DNA of 50,198 bases from the NCBI GenBank assembly GCA_014874455.1, contig JADBJL010000082.1, positions 1 through 50,198 on the forward strand. The letters run 5' to 3'. The notes beneath the pieces are model-generated. The model had not been told where the DNA came from. It saw only the letters and a program-made list of their open reading frames with translations, and searched no databases. This document shows, one piece after another, positions 8,905 to 17,488 of the stretch; positions within the stretch are counted from its first letter, which is position 1, and the number at the start of each line of letters is the position of its first letter. Made by a program: the position numbers and the translations under genes. This stretch comes from Thermomicrobiaceae bacterium. Its GTDB lineage: Bacteria > Chloroflexota > Chloroflexia > Thermomicrobiales > Thermomicrobiaceae.

Positions 8905-9155
8905 CTCGTGGGGCCGAATGCAGTGGCCCCCTCGCCGGAATCGGCCACCGGCACCGACCAGGGCAAGAGCTCGTCGTTCTGGCGGAGAAAGGCCAGGAGA
9001 TCCTCCGGCTCGACCAGCCACTCGTCTGTCGAGTCGAGACGGGTGCCACGCAGCTCCCCCACCCGGAGCCAGTACCGTACGGCCTCCGGATGGAACTGCA
9101 GAAGCCGTGCTGCCTCCTGCGTGGTCAGCCCCCGTCGTAGCCCGCTCGCCAGCAT
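8901..9155 (-). CDS. Small excisionase/MerR-like helix-turn-helix protein
   Basis: An 84-residue protein with a winged HTH of the kind seen in excisionases and MerR proteins: LTTQEAARLLQFHPEAVRYWLRVGEL followed by a wing-like GTRLDSTDEWLVEPEDLLAFL. Codons for methionine exist at 9185, 9173 and 9155; the last is chosen because AGGGGGAGACGC stands directly before it. A good promoter lies upstream at 9204-9232. It probably binds DNA; targets are unknown. There is no integrase nearby, so a phage role is not supported. Confidence 0.72.
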   Translation of the reverse strand: MLASGLRRGLTTQEAARLLQFHPEAVRYWLRVGELRGTRLDSTDEWLVEPEDLLAFLRQNDELLPWSVPVADSGEGATAFGPTS

Positions 9156-9203
9156 GCGTCTCCCCCTGTGCATCTCGCCCGACATCGCGTACGTACACCA
9201 GCT

Positions 9204-9232
9204 ATCGTAGCAGGACTGTGCCTCGCTGGCAA
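9204..9232 (-). promoter_or_regulatory. Sigma-A-type promoter for the small HTH gene
   Basis: Read on the minus strand: TTGCCA (9232-9227), a 17-base spacer ending in TGC, then TACGAT (9209-9204). It has both a good -35 and an extended -10, 49 bases from the start codon. Confidence 0.65.
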
Positions 9233-9285
9233 GTCCCGCGGGCTGGATACTGCGTATGGGCGAGACGCTGTCCTGCTGAGCGGGC

Positions 9286-9921
9286 CTACTGAGCGGGACG
9301 CCTGGCCCGTTCTGGTAATGCGCAGGCTATCGACGCCCTGGCCAGACGGCAGAACCAGGCGTGGAAGCGGTCGTCGCCCGTCAGTTCGGGGTGAAACGCG
9401 GTGCCGATCAGGTTGTCCTGCCGGACGGCCACGACTGTGCCGTCCGGCAGCCGGGCCAGCGGCTCCACGGCCGGCCCGAGTTCAGCGACGACCGGTGCGC
9501 GGATGAAGACCGCGCGCACCGGTTCGCTCCCGACCGCTGGGATCTCCAGCTCGGTCTCGAAGCTTTCGATCTGCGGCCCAAAGGCGTTGCGCCGCACGAC
9601 GACGTCGAGGAGACCGAGGAGATGCTGGGTACGGGCACGCGTCTCCGGGTCGACTTCGCGAGCGAGGACGATCATACCGGCGCAGGTACCCCAGATGGGC
9701 CGCCCAGCGCGGGCGAACTCCAGGATCGGTTCGCGCAGGCCGAACCGATGGATCAGTCGGCCGATCGTCGTGCTCTCGCCGCCGGGGAGGATAAGCCCGT
9801 CGAGGTCGACCAGATCGTCTGGTAACTTGACCTCGCGCCCCGCGATACCCAGCCGCGCCAGCGAGGCCAGGTGTTCCTGAAAGTCGCCCTGCAGGGCGAG
9901 GACGCCGATGCGTGCCTCCAT
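9286..9921 (-). CDS. pdxT: Pyridoxal 5'-phosphate synthase glutaminase subunit PdxT
   Basis: A 211-residue class I glutamine amidotransferase that frees ammonia from glutamine and passes it to PdxS. The triad is visible: the nucleophile Cys80 in GTCAGMI, and the His-Glu pair in FHPELTGD near the C-terminus. The oxyanion-strand motif LPGGESTT is at 46-52. The ATG at 9921 is preferred because GGAGGG precedes it; an in-frame GTG at 9939 overlaps the pdxS stop as GTGA and cannot be excluded. It is directly downstream of pdxS and surely translated from the same mRNA. Confidence 0.95.
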   Translation of the reverse strand: MEARIGVLALQGDFQEHLASLARLGIAGREVKLPDDLVDLDGLILPGGESTTIGRLIHRFGLREPILEFARAGRPIWGTCAGMIVLAREVDPETRARTQHLLGLLDVVVRRNAFGPQIESFETELEIPAVGSEPVRAVFIRAPVVAELGPAVEPLARLPDGTVVAVRQDNLIGTAFHPELTGDDRFHAWFCRLARASIACALPERARRPAQ

Positions 9922-9935
9922 GCGCAGCCCTCCGC

Positions 9936-10817
9936 TCACCAGCCACGCGGCGCCAGGCGCTGGCCGGCCGGAATCGCCTCCAGCTCGAGCCCGCGCATCG
10001 GCTCGCCGAGGCCGCGGCTGACCTCGGCCAGGATCTGCGGGTTGCGATAGTGCGTCACCGCCTCCACGATCGCCCGAGCCCGGGCGCGGGGGTTCTCCGA
10101 TTTGAAGATGCCCGAGCCCACGAAGATGCCCTCGGCGCCGAGCTGCATCACCAGCGCGGCGTCGGCCGGCGTCGCGACGCCGCCAGCGCAGAAGAGCACG
10201 ACCGGTAGCCTGCCGGTCTCCGCCACTTCACAGACCAGATCGTAGGGCGCGCCCAGCTCTTTGGCCGCCGTCATCAGCTCTTCGCGCGGCAGTGCCTGGA
10301 GCCGACGGATGCTGTCCAGGATATCGCGCAGGTGGCGGACGGCCTCGACGATGTTGCCGGTACCAGCCTCCCCTTTGCTGCGGATCATCGCCGCCCCCTC
10401 GCCGATGCGGCGCAGCGCCTCGCCCAGGTCGCGGGCACCGCAGACGAAGGGAACTTTGAACTGGTGCTTGTCGATGTGGAAACGGTCGTCCGCCGGAGTG
10501 AGCACCTCGCTCTCGTCGATGTAGTCGATGCCGATCGCCTCCAGGATCTGCGCCTCGACGAAGTGCCCGATCCGCACCTTGGCCATTACCGGGATCGTGA
10601 CGGCCTCTTTGATCCGGAGGATCAGCTCCGGGTCGCTCATCCGGGCGACTCCGCCCTCCCGGCGAATGTCGGCCGGCACCCGCTCGAGCGCCATGACCGC
10701 GACGGCGCCAGCCTCCTCGGCGATCTGCGCCTGTTCTGGGGTGACCACGTCCATAATCACCCCGCCCTTGAGCATCTGTGCCAGGCCGACCTTCGTCGTC
10801 CAGGTCGACTTCTCCAT
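9936..10817 (-). CDS. pdxS: Pyridoxal 5'-phosphate synthase lyase subunit PdxS
   Basis: The 293-residue product is a TIM-barrel enzyme that builds PLP from ribose 5-phosphate, glyceraldehyde 3-phosphate and ammonia, in a 12+12 complex with PdxT. The two catalytic lysines are present: K80 in [11 protein letters not shown] and K148 in [11 protein letters not shown]. The start is set at the ATG at 10817, with GGGGAGG nine bases before it, rather than the in-frame ATG at 10850. A tandem TTGGATGA repeat sits just upstream at 10835-10850, between this gene and the MocR-type regulator encoded 85 nt upstream on the same strand. Confidence 0.97.
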   Translation of the reverse strand: MEKSTWTTKVGLAQMLKGGVIMDVVTPEQAQIAEEAGAVAVMALERVPADIRREGGVARMSDPELILRIKEAVTIPVMAKVRIGHFVEAQILEAIGIDYIDESEVLTPADDRFHIDKHQFKVPFVCGARDLGEALRRIGEGAAMIRSKGEAGTGNIVEAVRHLRDILDSIRRLQALPREELMTAAKELGAPYDLVCEVAETGRLPVVLFCAGGVATPADAALVMQLGAEGIFVGSGIFKSENPRARARAIVEAVTHYRNPQILAEVSRGLGEPMRGLELEAIPAGQRLAPRGW

Positions 10818-10834
10818 GTCCGCGTCCTCCCCTT

Positions 10835-10850
10835 TCATCCAATCATCCAA
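10835..10850 (-). repeat. Tandem TTGGATGA repeat in front of pdxS (possible regulator site)
   Basis: On the minus strand TTGGATGA is repeated twice without a spacer, 18 bases ahead of the pdxS start. TTGGATG also occurs at 12430 (inside a GGATGCATCC palindrome) and 12528 in the gap in front of the MocR-type gene. Direct repeats are typical binding sites for MocR-family regulators such as PdxR and GabR. Assignment to this regulator is inference. Confidence 0.4.
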
Positions 10851-10902
10851 GCTCCTGTGGCGTCCTCAGACACGGTCTGCCTCACCAGCCCGCTGAGTGC
10901 GG

Positions 10903-12417
10903 TCAGACGATCGGCGCCGCCAGGCGAGCTCGCCGACCGCCGTCGCCGTTCAAGCGGGTGCTTCGGAGCGCCTGCACCGCCTCGGCCAGCCGAGCGATCC
11001 CCGGTTCGATGGCCGTCACCGGCGGGAACGTGAAGTTGAGGCGAAGGGTGCTCGCGCCGGCATCGTCCGGGTGAAAGCTCTCGCCGGGCGCGAAGGCGAC
11101 GCCGCGCCGGGCTGCCTCTGGCAGGAGATCGCGGGCGCGTAGCCCGTCGGTCAGGCGGCACCAGACGTAGAAGCCTCCGGCTGGCCGTGTCCACTCGAGC
11201 AGCCCCGGTGCGTGCTGTTCCAGAGCACCCAGCATCCGCTCGAGCCGTCCCGGGTAGTGCCGCCGGAGCCGCTCGAGGTGGGCGTCGAGCAGCCCCCGGC
11301 TGATGAAGGCCCAGACCGCCCACTGCGCGAGCGCGTTGGTATCCAGGTCGACGATTTGCTTGAGCACTGCAAGGCGCTCGATGACCGGCCGCGGGGCGGC
11401 GATCCAGCCGATCCGGAAACCCGGGAACAGGATCTTCGAGATGGTGCTCAGGTAGACCACGACATCGTGGTGGTCGAGCGCGGCCAGCGGCGGAATCGGT
11501 TCGCCGGCATAGCGCAGTGCACCGTAAGGATCGTCCTCGATGATCGGGATCTGATAGCGCGCCGCGAGTGCGAGGAGTCGGTCGCGGCGATCGCGGCTCA
11601 TCGTCGTTCCGGTTGGGTTCTGGAAGGTGGGGAGCGTGTAGATGAGCTTGGGGCGTCGCCTGGCGACGACGTCTTCGAGCAACCCGACGCGCATCCCGTA
11701 CTGGTCGACGGGGATCGGCAGGAGCCGGGCGCCGACCGCGCGGAAAACCTGGAGTGCGCCGAGGTAGGTGGGCGACTCGATCGCCACGACGTCACCCGAC
11801 TCGAGCAGAGCACGGGCCAGCAAGTAGAGTCCTTGCTGCGAGCCAGCGACGATCAGGATCTCGTCCGGCCCGAAGCGCATGCCGGAGCGCGCGATCCAGC
11901 CGGCCAGCGCCTCGCGGAGCGGCGGGTAGCCTTCAGCCGGGCAGTACTGCAGAAGGCTTTGTCCGGCCTGGTGGAGCGCCTCGTCGAGAAGCTGGCGCAT
12001 GGTGGTGATCGGGTAGAGTTCCGGTGCCGGCGTGCCGGTCGCGAAGGTGATGACGTCAGGCCGTGACGACACCAGCATGGTGTCGTGCAACAGCGGATCG
12101 TTCATGACCTCGGTGGCTGACGTGAAGAGCTGCGACCAGGGGATGCCGCTGGCCGGTGTTCCTGGTTCGTAGAGCCGGCTGGGATCGGCCACCACGGTGC
12201 CGCGGCCGACGTGGCCGACGATGAGCCCATCGGCAGCCAGCTCGCGGTAGGCGTTGACGATCGTGGTTCGGTTGACGCCGAGCACAGCCGCCAGCCGGCG
12301 CTCAGGTGGGAGGCGAGTACCGGGAACCAACTCGCCGCTGGTAATCCGCGCGCGGAGCTGGTCGGCAATCTGGCGGTAGAGCGGGACGCTACTGGTACGG
12401 TCGAGCTCGATCAGCAT
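10903..12417 (-). CDS. MocR/PdxR-type regulator: GntR DNA-binding domain fused to a class I aminotransferase
   Basis: A 504-residue two-domain protein. Residues 10-75 are a GntR winged helix (SVPLYRQIADQLRARI, LPPERRLAAVLGVNRTTIVNAYREL, GRGTVV). Residues 120-490 are a complete fold-type I aminotransferase with PTYLG, NPTG (267-270), EDDPYG and the PLP lysine K328 in STISKILFPGFRIGW. In MocR proteins the second domain senses PLP or an amino acid. Location just upstream of pdxST suggests PdxR-like control of PLP synthesis, but an active aminotransferase (2-aminoadipate type) is the main alternative since all catalytic residues remain. The ATG at 12417, with GGGAGGG ahead, is chosen over a longer frame reaching 12558. 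Confidence 0.85.
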   Translation of the reverse strand: MLIELDRTSSVPLYRQIADQLRARITSGELVPGTRLPPERRLAAVLGVNRTTIVNAYRELAADGLIVGHVGRGTVVADPSRLYEPGTPASGIPWSQLFTSATEVMNDPLLHDTMLVSSRPDVITFATGTPAPELYPITTMRQLLDEALHQAGQSLLQYCPAEGYPPLREALAGWIARSGMRFGPDEILIVAGSQQGLYLLARALLESGDVVAIESPTYLGALQVFRAVGARLLPIPVDQYGMRVGLLEDVVARRRPKLIYTLPTFQNPTGTTMSRDRRDRLLALAARYQIPIIEDDPYGALRYAGEPIPPLAALDHHDVVVYLSTISKILFPGFRIGWIAAPRPVIERLAVLKQIVDLDTNALAQWAVWAFISRGLLDAHLERLRRHYPGRLERMLGALEQHAPGLLEWTRPAGGFYVWCRLTDGLRARDLLPEAARRGVAFAPGESFHPDDAGASTLRLNFTFPPVTAIEPGIARLAEAVQALRSTRLNGDGGRRARLAAPIV

Positions 12418-12429
12418 AGGCCCTCCCGA

Positions 12430-12441
12430 TTGGATGCATCC
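12430..12441. promoter_or_regulatory. Palindrome GGATGCATCC in the MocR-type gene leader
   Basis: TTGGATGCATCC begins 13 bases upstream of the MocR-type start and includes a perfect 10-bp palindrome (12432-12441). It shares the GGATG core with the tandem repeat before pdxS, so autoregulation is possible. A second small inverted repeat, TGAC-N4-GTCA, is at 12488-12499 in the same divergent gap. Confidence 0.35.
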
Positions 12442-12527
12442 GACAAACAGCCTACCTGGCCATGACGGCGCCAGCAAGGGCCAATTGTGACACGGGTCAT
12501 ACAACCAAACCAACCAATGTCGACCTT

Positions 12528-12555
12528 TTGGATGTCTCGCAAGCTTCCGTATACT
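12528..12555 (+). promoter_or_regulatory. Promoter for the PucR-type regulator gene
   Basis: TTGGAT (12528-12533), a 16-base spacer, then TATACT (12550-12555). It lies 51 bases ahead of the start at 12606. The -35 overlaps one copy of TTGGATG. Confidence 0.55.
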
Positions 12556-12605
12556 CACGTCGTGGGCTTCGCGACGGGGAGGTACGAGCCGGGGCGGGAG
12601 GACAC

Positions 12606-14168
12606 ATGTCGGAGATCATGCTGCGCGATCTCTGCCGCTGGGATCGGCGCTTCACGCTCGTCGGGCCGTCCGGCGTGCCGGAGGAAGCAGTCCTCGAACG
12701 GTCGATTTCCTGGGCCGTCTCCGTGCGGGTTGCGGCGCCGCACCTGCCGCCGCTGCGCGGTGACGAGCTCATCGTCCTCTCCGGACGCGTCTTGCAGGAG
12801 ATCGAGTCGGCCGGCTCGTTGACGCGCGACGAGTTGCTGGTGCGGATCAGCCAGGCCCCGGTGACGGCGCTCGTGACCGAGACCGGGCTCTTCCCGGGGC
12901 CGATCGGCTCGCTGCCGCTGCTCCTGCTGCCCGGGCCCCTGCCGCTCGATCTCGAGTTCACCCTGAACCGCCTGCTCACGGAGCAGCGCAGCCTCCTCTA
13001 CCGCGTCAGCACCGAGCTGTCGCGCGACCTCTCGCGCGCCGCGGTGGGAGGTGGCGGGCTGGAGGCCGTGCTGCGGGTCGCGGCGCTGGCGAGTGGCCGC
13101 TCGCTCCTCATCCAGGATACCGAAGGGCAGGTGCTGGCCCAGGCCGGCCCGGAGCAGGCGCCCGTCTCGCCCGCGGTGCTGGGGCGAGCACGTCCGTATC
13201 CGGCCGCGGCCCTGTTGCCGTTGCCAGCCGGTGGCGAGCTGTTGATTACGACGGTCACGCCCGGCGACCGACCGGCATACCTGACCCTCTACTCCGGATC
13301 TGGCGGCCTGACCGAGCGCGACCGGCTGGTGCTCTCGATCACCGCTGGCGTCTGCGCCACACTGCTGGCCCGCGACCCGCGTCGCGCGGGCCGAGCGCAG
13401 TCGGCCAGCGAGTTGCTCGCCGACCTCTTGCTGGGCCGGGCGAGGGGCGAGGCGGCCGTGCTGTCGCGCGCGTCGCGTCTCGGGCTCGATCCCCGTTCCC
13501 CGGTAACGGTCGGAGTGCTCAGCGTGCCGCGCGACCAGCCCCACGGGTTGGAACTCCTGCGACGCGCCACCAGTCGGCTGGCGCGCCAGCGGTGGGTCGA
13601 GCTCGGTGACGACGTCGCGTTCCTGTTGCCAGAGGTCGAGGTCGCGGGCGCTGCCGAGATGTTCCGGTCTCTCGCCCGCTCCGGAGGGGAGCTGCGCTGG
13701 GCAGTGGCTCTCAGCGCCTGCCTGCCCAGGATCCGGGAAGCGCCCGAGGGGCTGCGGCAGGCACGCTTCACCCTGGCGTTGTGGCGAAGCGGCGCATTGC
13801 CGGGGCCAGTGCTGCGCTTCGAGTCGGTCGAGGATGTCGGGCTGTACGGGCTCCTGTACTACCTATGGGGCCACGAGGCCGGAGAGGTGTTTCGTCGCGC
13901 CGTACTCGGGCCGCTCGCCGATGGCAGCGGTCGGATGGCGGAGCTGATTGAGACGCTGCGCGCGTACCTTACGCTGGGGAGTGCTGGAGAGGTCGCCGCG
14001 CGGCTGTCCCTTCACCGAAATACCGTGAGTTACCGCCTGAACCGGATCAGCCAGCTCACCGGTCGCGACCTCAACAACCCGGAGCATCGACTGCTCTTGC
14101 ACGTGGCCCTCATGCTGGGCCTCATGCCGCCGCCGGAGCCTCCGGCCGTCGAGCTCGAGGCGGATTGA
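12606..14168 (+). CDS. PucR-family transcriptional regulator
   Basis: A 520-residue regulator. The N-terminal ~120 residues match the PucR (purine catabolism regulator) sensory domain style, with an ISWAVSVRVAAPHLPPLRGDELIVLSG segment; a variable GAF-like middle follows; the C-terminal ~60 residues hold the PucR helix-turn-helix (SAGEVAARLSLHRNTVSYRLNRISQLTG, then NNPEHRLLLHVALML). The ATG at 12606 has GGGAGGAC before it. Relatives control purine, amino-acid or aromatic-compound catabolism, usually next to their target, but no clear target lies here; it is divergent from the MocR-type gene and ends 7 nt from the convergent PRC-barrel gene. The ligand is unknown. Confidence 0.85.
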   Translation: MSEIMLRDLCRWDRRFTLVGPSGVPEEAVLERSISWAVSVRVAAPHLPPLRGDELIVLSGRVLQEIESAGSLTRDELLVRISQAPVTALVTETGLFPGPIGSLPLLLLPGPLPLDLEFTLNRLLTEQRSLLYRVSTELSRDLSRAAVGGGGLEAVLRVAALASGRSLLIQDTEGQVLAQAGPEQAPVSPAVLGRARPYPAAALLPLPAGGELLITTVTPGDRPAYLTLYSGSGGLTERDRLVLSITAGVCATLLARDPRRAGRAQSASELLADLLLGRARGEAAVLSRASRLGLDPRSPVTVGVLSVPRDQPHGLELLRRATSRLARQRWVELGDDVAFLLPEVEVAGAAEMFRSLARSGGELRWAVALSACLPRIREAPEGLRQARFTLALWRSGALPGPVLRFESVEDVGLYGLLYYLWGHEAGEVFRRAVLGPLADGSGRMAELIETLRAYLTLGSAGEVAARLSLHRNTVSYRLNRISQLTGRDLNNPEHRLLLHVALMLGLMPPPEPPAVELEAD

Positions 14169-14175
14169 CCCTGCT

Positions 14176-14616
14176 CTACCTGGCTGTCGGTGACCCGACG
14201 GGAGGCTGCGAGCGTCCGGCACTGCCGCCCGCTTCGACGAGCTCGGTTGCGGTACGCCGCAGGACGACGCGCTCCAGTGAGACGGCCAGCACGTCGTCGA
14301 GGGTGACCTCGCGCCAGCCGAGCGGCAGTGGCAGTCGGCCGAAGATGATGCGGCCGTGCCCGATCCCCTCTGCCCCGTCGGGCAGGCTCGCGAAGCGCCG
14401 TCGAGCCGACTGGGTCGAGGGGCCTGGGTTGCCGATCGTCGCCGTGGGCATGGGGCCGAGCAGCTCGCCAGGGAGCAGGCTGGCCTGGAACTCTCGGGGC
14501 ACGCGCTCGCGCTGGACAACCGGCCTCGTGACGACCCGCCGCACCGTTCCGAGATACACGTTGTCGGCGCTGTAGACGTCCATGCCGACTCGGATATCCC
14601 GGACATCGAAGCTCAT
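14176..14616 (-). CDS. PRC-barrel / DUF2171-like small protein
   Basis: A 146-residue protein beginning with DIRVGMDVYSADNVYLGTVRRV, the pattern of PRC-barrel and DUF2171 beta-barrels (a 'vGM-V...d...lG-V' core). The middle and C-terminal parts give a second strand-rich segment (GRIIFGRLPLPLGWREVTLDDVLAVSLERV). Such proteins are cytosolic and often stress- or membrane-associated, but no function is established for this one. GAGGGG is 6 bases before the ATG. It converges with the PucR-type gene and is divergent from the sugar transporter operon. Confidence 0.6.
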   Translation of the reverse strand: MSFDVRDIRVGMDVYSADNVYLGTVRRVVTRPVVQRERVPREFQASLLPGELLGPMPTATIGNPGPSTQSARRRFASLPDGAEGIGHGRIIFGRLPLPLGWREVTLDDVLAVSLERVVLRRTATELVEAGGSAGRSQPPVGSPTAR

Positions 14617-14745
14617 CGCGCGCCCCTCGCTACTCTGGGGTGACCCGTACCTCTCGCTCGAAATGATACGCAGTACTCACCAGTCTCGCCGGTGCGCGCT
14701 GAGCGGCCCGGTCGGCTGGAGGTCGAGCTTAACGGAACAGAGGTC

Positions 14746-14774
14746 TTGACAACGGAATCGATTATCCGTAGGCT
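14746..14774 (+). promoter_or_regulatory. Promoter of the sugar ABC transporter operon, with a palindrome in the spacer
   Basis: TTGACA (14746-14751), exactly 17 bases, then TAGGCT (14769-14774). The spacer holds GGAATCGATT with a palindromic AATCGATT core, a plausible operator position for a repressor. The same ten bases recur in the clpB leader at 42083. The rest of the 349-bp gap (14617-14965) shows nothing else that I can support; transcription would start about 185 bases before the first gene, leaving a long leader. Confidence 0.6.
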
Positions 14775-14965
14775 GGCAGCGAGTGCCGTCGTGGTCATAT
14801 GAGATGGTAAGTTCCGGTTCGCTGTTGTCGTTCTCTGGTGTGGGCGTACCGAGCAGGCGTCGGTATCGTGAAAGGAGGCCGGGCGGGGAACGGTGTACAG
14901 AGCGGGCTTACCTGTGCTGGCGAGCTGTGCTGTTGGCACCGCGGACAGTGGGGAGGAGCGACTCG

Positions 14966-16462
14966 ATGAACGAGCGAGATCGTGAGACGCGGAGCGACGG
15001 GTTGCAGGCAGCGAAAGCGGATCTTCTGCGCGTCCGCTACTCTCGCCGCCAGATCGTGCGCCGGGCGGTCGCACTCAGCCTGTCGATGCCGGTGATCAGC
15101 GCGCTCTTGACAGCGTGCGCTGGTGGCGGGGCGACGCCGACGACCGCACCTGCCGCACCGGCCGCCTCACCGACGCCGGCCGCTGCTGCGACTCCGACAC
15201 CGGCAGCGGCCGCCACACCGTCCCCGGCGGCAGCGGCGACACCGACCGCTCCCGCTGTGCTCAAGGGTACCCAGCTCACGGTGCTGTTCGGCACGTTCTT
15301 CGTGCCCGAGACGCAGGATCTCATGAAGCAGCAGCTCGAGGAGTGGGGGAAGCAGAACGGCGTCCAGACCGCGATCGACTTCGTCAACTGGCCCGATCTG
15401 CAGCCGAAGATCAGCGCCGCGGTGCAGGCCGGCGCCGGGCCGGACATCGTCCAGTTCTGGCCAGGCTGGGCGTACCTCTACAAGGACGCGCTGGTCGAGG
15501 TCAATGATCTGGCTGAGAAGGTCGCCAAGGCCGAGGGTGACTATTTCGACTGGGCCGAGAAGACGGTGAAGGTCGAGGACACCTGGCTCAGTGTCCCGAT
15601 CGGCACCTCCACCAGCGCGCAGGTCTACCGGATCAGCTTCTTCCAAGAAGCCGGCTGGGACGACCCGGTCAACAAGCCGCCGGATACGTGGGAAGACATC
15701 TTCAAGATCGGCGTGGAGCTGAAGAAGCGAGGGACGCCGCTCGGCCAGGCGTTCGGCCACAGCACCGGCGATCCTCCCTCCTTCGCCTATCCCTTCATGT
15801 GGGCCTATGGCGCCATGGAGGTCGAGGAGGACGGCAAGACCGTCGCCTTCAACAAGCCCCAGTTCGTGGACGGCATGAAGCTGCTCCTGAGCTACTGGAA
15901 GCAGGCCTTCGACGAGACTGGGCTGTCGTGGGACGACGCGACCAACAACCGTGCCTTCCTGGCCGGCCAGATCGCCTGGACGTTCAACGGGAGCAGCATC
16001 TACATCGCGGCGCAGAAGGACGCGCCCGACATCGCCGCGGACATCATGCACCACATCTACCCGCAGGGGCCGGCCGGGCGCTTCAACAACCTGGGCAGCC
16101 AGTCGGTGGGCATCCTGAAGTACTCCAAGAATGTCGAAGGGGCGAAGGCGTTCCTCGAATGGTGGCGGTCGCCAGAACAGTTCCGGCGCTGGCTCGAGAT
16201 CCAGAAGGGCTACCAGCTCACTCCGACGCCGTTTTACATCGAGGATCCCTATTACACGCAGGATCCGAAGCTGAAGCCGTACGCCGAAGTCGGGAAGTAC
16301 GGCCGCAACATCGGGTATGCCGGGCCCACGAACGAGAAGGCGGCTGAAGCGTTCGCCCGGTACGTCGTCGTCGACACGTTCGCCCGGGCGATCCAGTCCG
16401 GGAACGCCGAAGAGGCGATCCAGTGGGGCGCGAGCGAGCTGGAGCGCATCTACGGAGGCTGA
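14966..16462 (+). CDS. Sugar ABC transporter substrate-binding lipoprotein
   Basis: A 498-residue family 1 extracellular solute-binding protein. It has an N-terminal basic region with SRRQIVRR, a hydrophobic stretch and the lipobox LLTAC with Cys51 as the lipidation site. The twin arginine pair is suggestive of Tat export but not conclusive. An Ala/Pro/Thr linker (about residues 52-97) with repeated PAAAATPTP-like units follows, then the binding fold (QLTVLFGTFFVPETQDL onward, with GPDIVQFWPGWAYLYKDALVEV). GGGAGGAG precedes the ATG at 14966. It captures a carbohydrate outside the membrane and delivers it to the permeases encoded next. The sugar cannot be identified. Confidence 0.93.
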   Translation: MNERDRETRSDGLQAAKADLLRVRYSRRQIVRRAVALSLSMPVISALLTACAGGGATPTTAPAAPAASPTPAAAATPTPAAAATPSPAAAATPTAPAVLKGTQLTVLFGTFFVPETQDLMKQQLEEWGKQNGVQTAIDFVNWPDLQPKISAAVQAGAGPDIVQFWPGWAYLYKDALVEVNDLAEKVAKAEGDYFDWAEKTVKVEDTWLSVPIGTSTSAQVYRISFFQEAGWDDPVNKPPDTWEDIFKIGVELKKRGTPLGQAFGHSTGDPPSFAYPFMWAYGAMEVEEDGKTVAFNKPQFVDGMKLLLSYWKQAFDETGLSWDDATNNRAFLAGQIAWTFNGSSIYIAAQKDAPDIAADIMHHIYPQGPAGRFNNLGSQSVGILKYSKNVEGAKAFLEWWRSPEQFRRWLEIQKGYQLTPTPFYIEDPYYTQDPKLKPYAEVGKYGRNIGYAGPTNEKAAEAFARYVVVDTFARAIQSGNAEEAIQWGASELERIYGG

Positions 16463-16472
16463 CGTGAGTCTT

Positions 16473-16502
16473 CAGGGGGCTGGGACTACTCCCGGCCCCC
16501 TG
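16473..16502 (+). terminator. Intercistronic hairpin between binding protein and permease genes
   Basis: CAGGGGGCTGGG, an ACTACT loop, then CCCGGCCCCCTG: a 12-bp stem with one G-T pair, starting 11 bases after the binding-protein stop. Such hairpins between binding-protein and permease genes act as partial terminators or protect the upstream mRNA, so that the binding protein is made in excess. Confidence 0.7.
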
Positions 16503-16542
16503 CCCCTGGTGAGGGATGCGGCTGGAAGGTGTGAGGGAGAGC

Positions 16543-17487
16543 ATGACGACGGCGCCAGTGCGCACCATCGCTCCGGCGGCGCCGCTCCCGCTCAGGCAGC
16601 GGATCCGGCTGTGGATCGAGAGCGAGCCGGTGCTCGCCTACCTCTTCATGAGCCCGGGCTGGCTGATCCTGCTCCTCTTCATGAGCTACCCGTTCTTCCT
16701 CGGCATCTGGATCTCCCTCACCGACCGAACGGTCGGGTTGCCGACAGGCGAGTTCGTCGGCCTGCGCAACTACCGTGACTTGCTGCGCGACGGCGTCTTC
16801 CGGCTCACGGTGCTGAACACGTTCATCTACGGGTTCGTCACCGTGCCGTTCAAACTGTTGCTCGGACTCCTCTTGGCGCTCCTCTTGAACCAGGCGTTCC
16901 GGTTGCGCAATGTGCTGCGCGCGGCGCTGCTCCTGCCGTGGATCGTGCCGACCGCGCTGAGCAGCCTCGCCTGGCTGATGCTCTACGACCCGGTGCTGAG
17001 CCCGTTCTCCTGGCTGTTGAAGGACTGGGGGGTGGTCGAGGGCAGCATCGCCTTCCTCGGTAGCCGGGTCAACGCCATCGTCTCGCTGTGCGTGGCCAAC
17101 ATCTGGCGAGGCACACCGTTCTTCGCCGTGGCGATCCTGGCCGGGCTCCAGGCTGTCCCGCACGAGCTGCACGAGGCGGCTGCCATCGAGGGGGCGAACG
17201 CCGTCCAGCGCTTCTTCGCGGTGACGCTCCCGGTGATCAGGGGCATCGTAGTGATCACCACGTTGTTCTCGATCATCTGGACGTTCGCCGATTTCCAGCT
17301 CGTCTACGTGCTGACGAAGGGTGGCCCGGCCAACTCGACCCACATCTTCGGCACCTTCGCCTGGCAAGAGGGGATCGGCGGTGCCGGGAAGCTGGGCATG
17401 GGCGCGGCGGTCTCGCTCTACATGTTCCCGATCCTCGCCGCCCTCTCGGCGATCCTCCTCCGCTACGTGCGTTCCCAGGAGACGTGA
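16543..17487 (+). CDS. Sugar ABC transporter permease (MalF/UgpA type)
   Basis: A 314-residue inner-membrane permease with six hydrophobic segments. The cytoplasmic coupling loop with the EAA motif reads HEAAAIEGANAVQRFFAVTLP, as expected for contacts with the ATPase. An alternative ATG at 16516 adds nine residues; the ATG at 16543 is preferred because GAGGGAGA is immediately upstream. The stop TGA is separated from the next permease start by one base. Confidence 0.94.
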   Translation: MTTAPVRTIAPAAPLPLRQRIRLWIESEPVLAYLFMSPGWLILLLFMSYPFFLGIWISLTDRTVGLPTGEFVGLRNYRDLLRDGVFRLTVLNTFIYGFVTVPFKLLLGLLLALLLNQAFRLRNVLRAALLLPWIVPTALSSLAWLMLYDPVLSPFSWLLKDWGVVEGSIAFLGSRVNAIVSLCVANIWRGTPFFAVAILAGLQAVPHELHEAAAIEGANAVQRFFAVTLPVIRGIVVITTLFSIIWTFADFQLVYVLTKGGPANSTHIFGTFAWQEGIGGAGKLGMGAAVSLYMFPILAALSAILLRYVRSQET

Positions 17488-17488
17488 G

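Noticed and set aside
8901-9155. Excisionase of an integrated element.
   Set aside because: No integrase, attachment-site repeats or phage genes are nearby; the HTH fold alone does not support it.
15130-15260. Short repeats in the binding-protein gene as a CRISPR-like or mobile repeat.
   Set aside because: They are in-frame codons of an Ala/Pro/Thr linker behind a lipobox, common in lipoproteins of this lineage.
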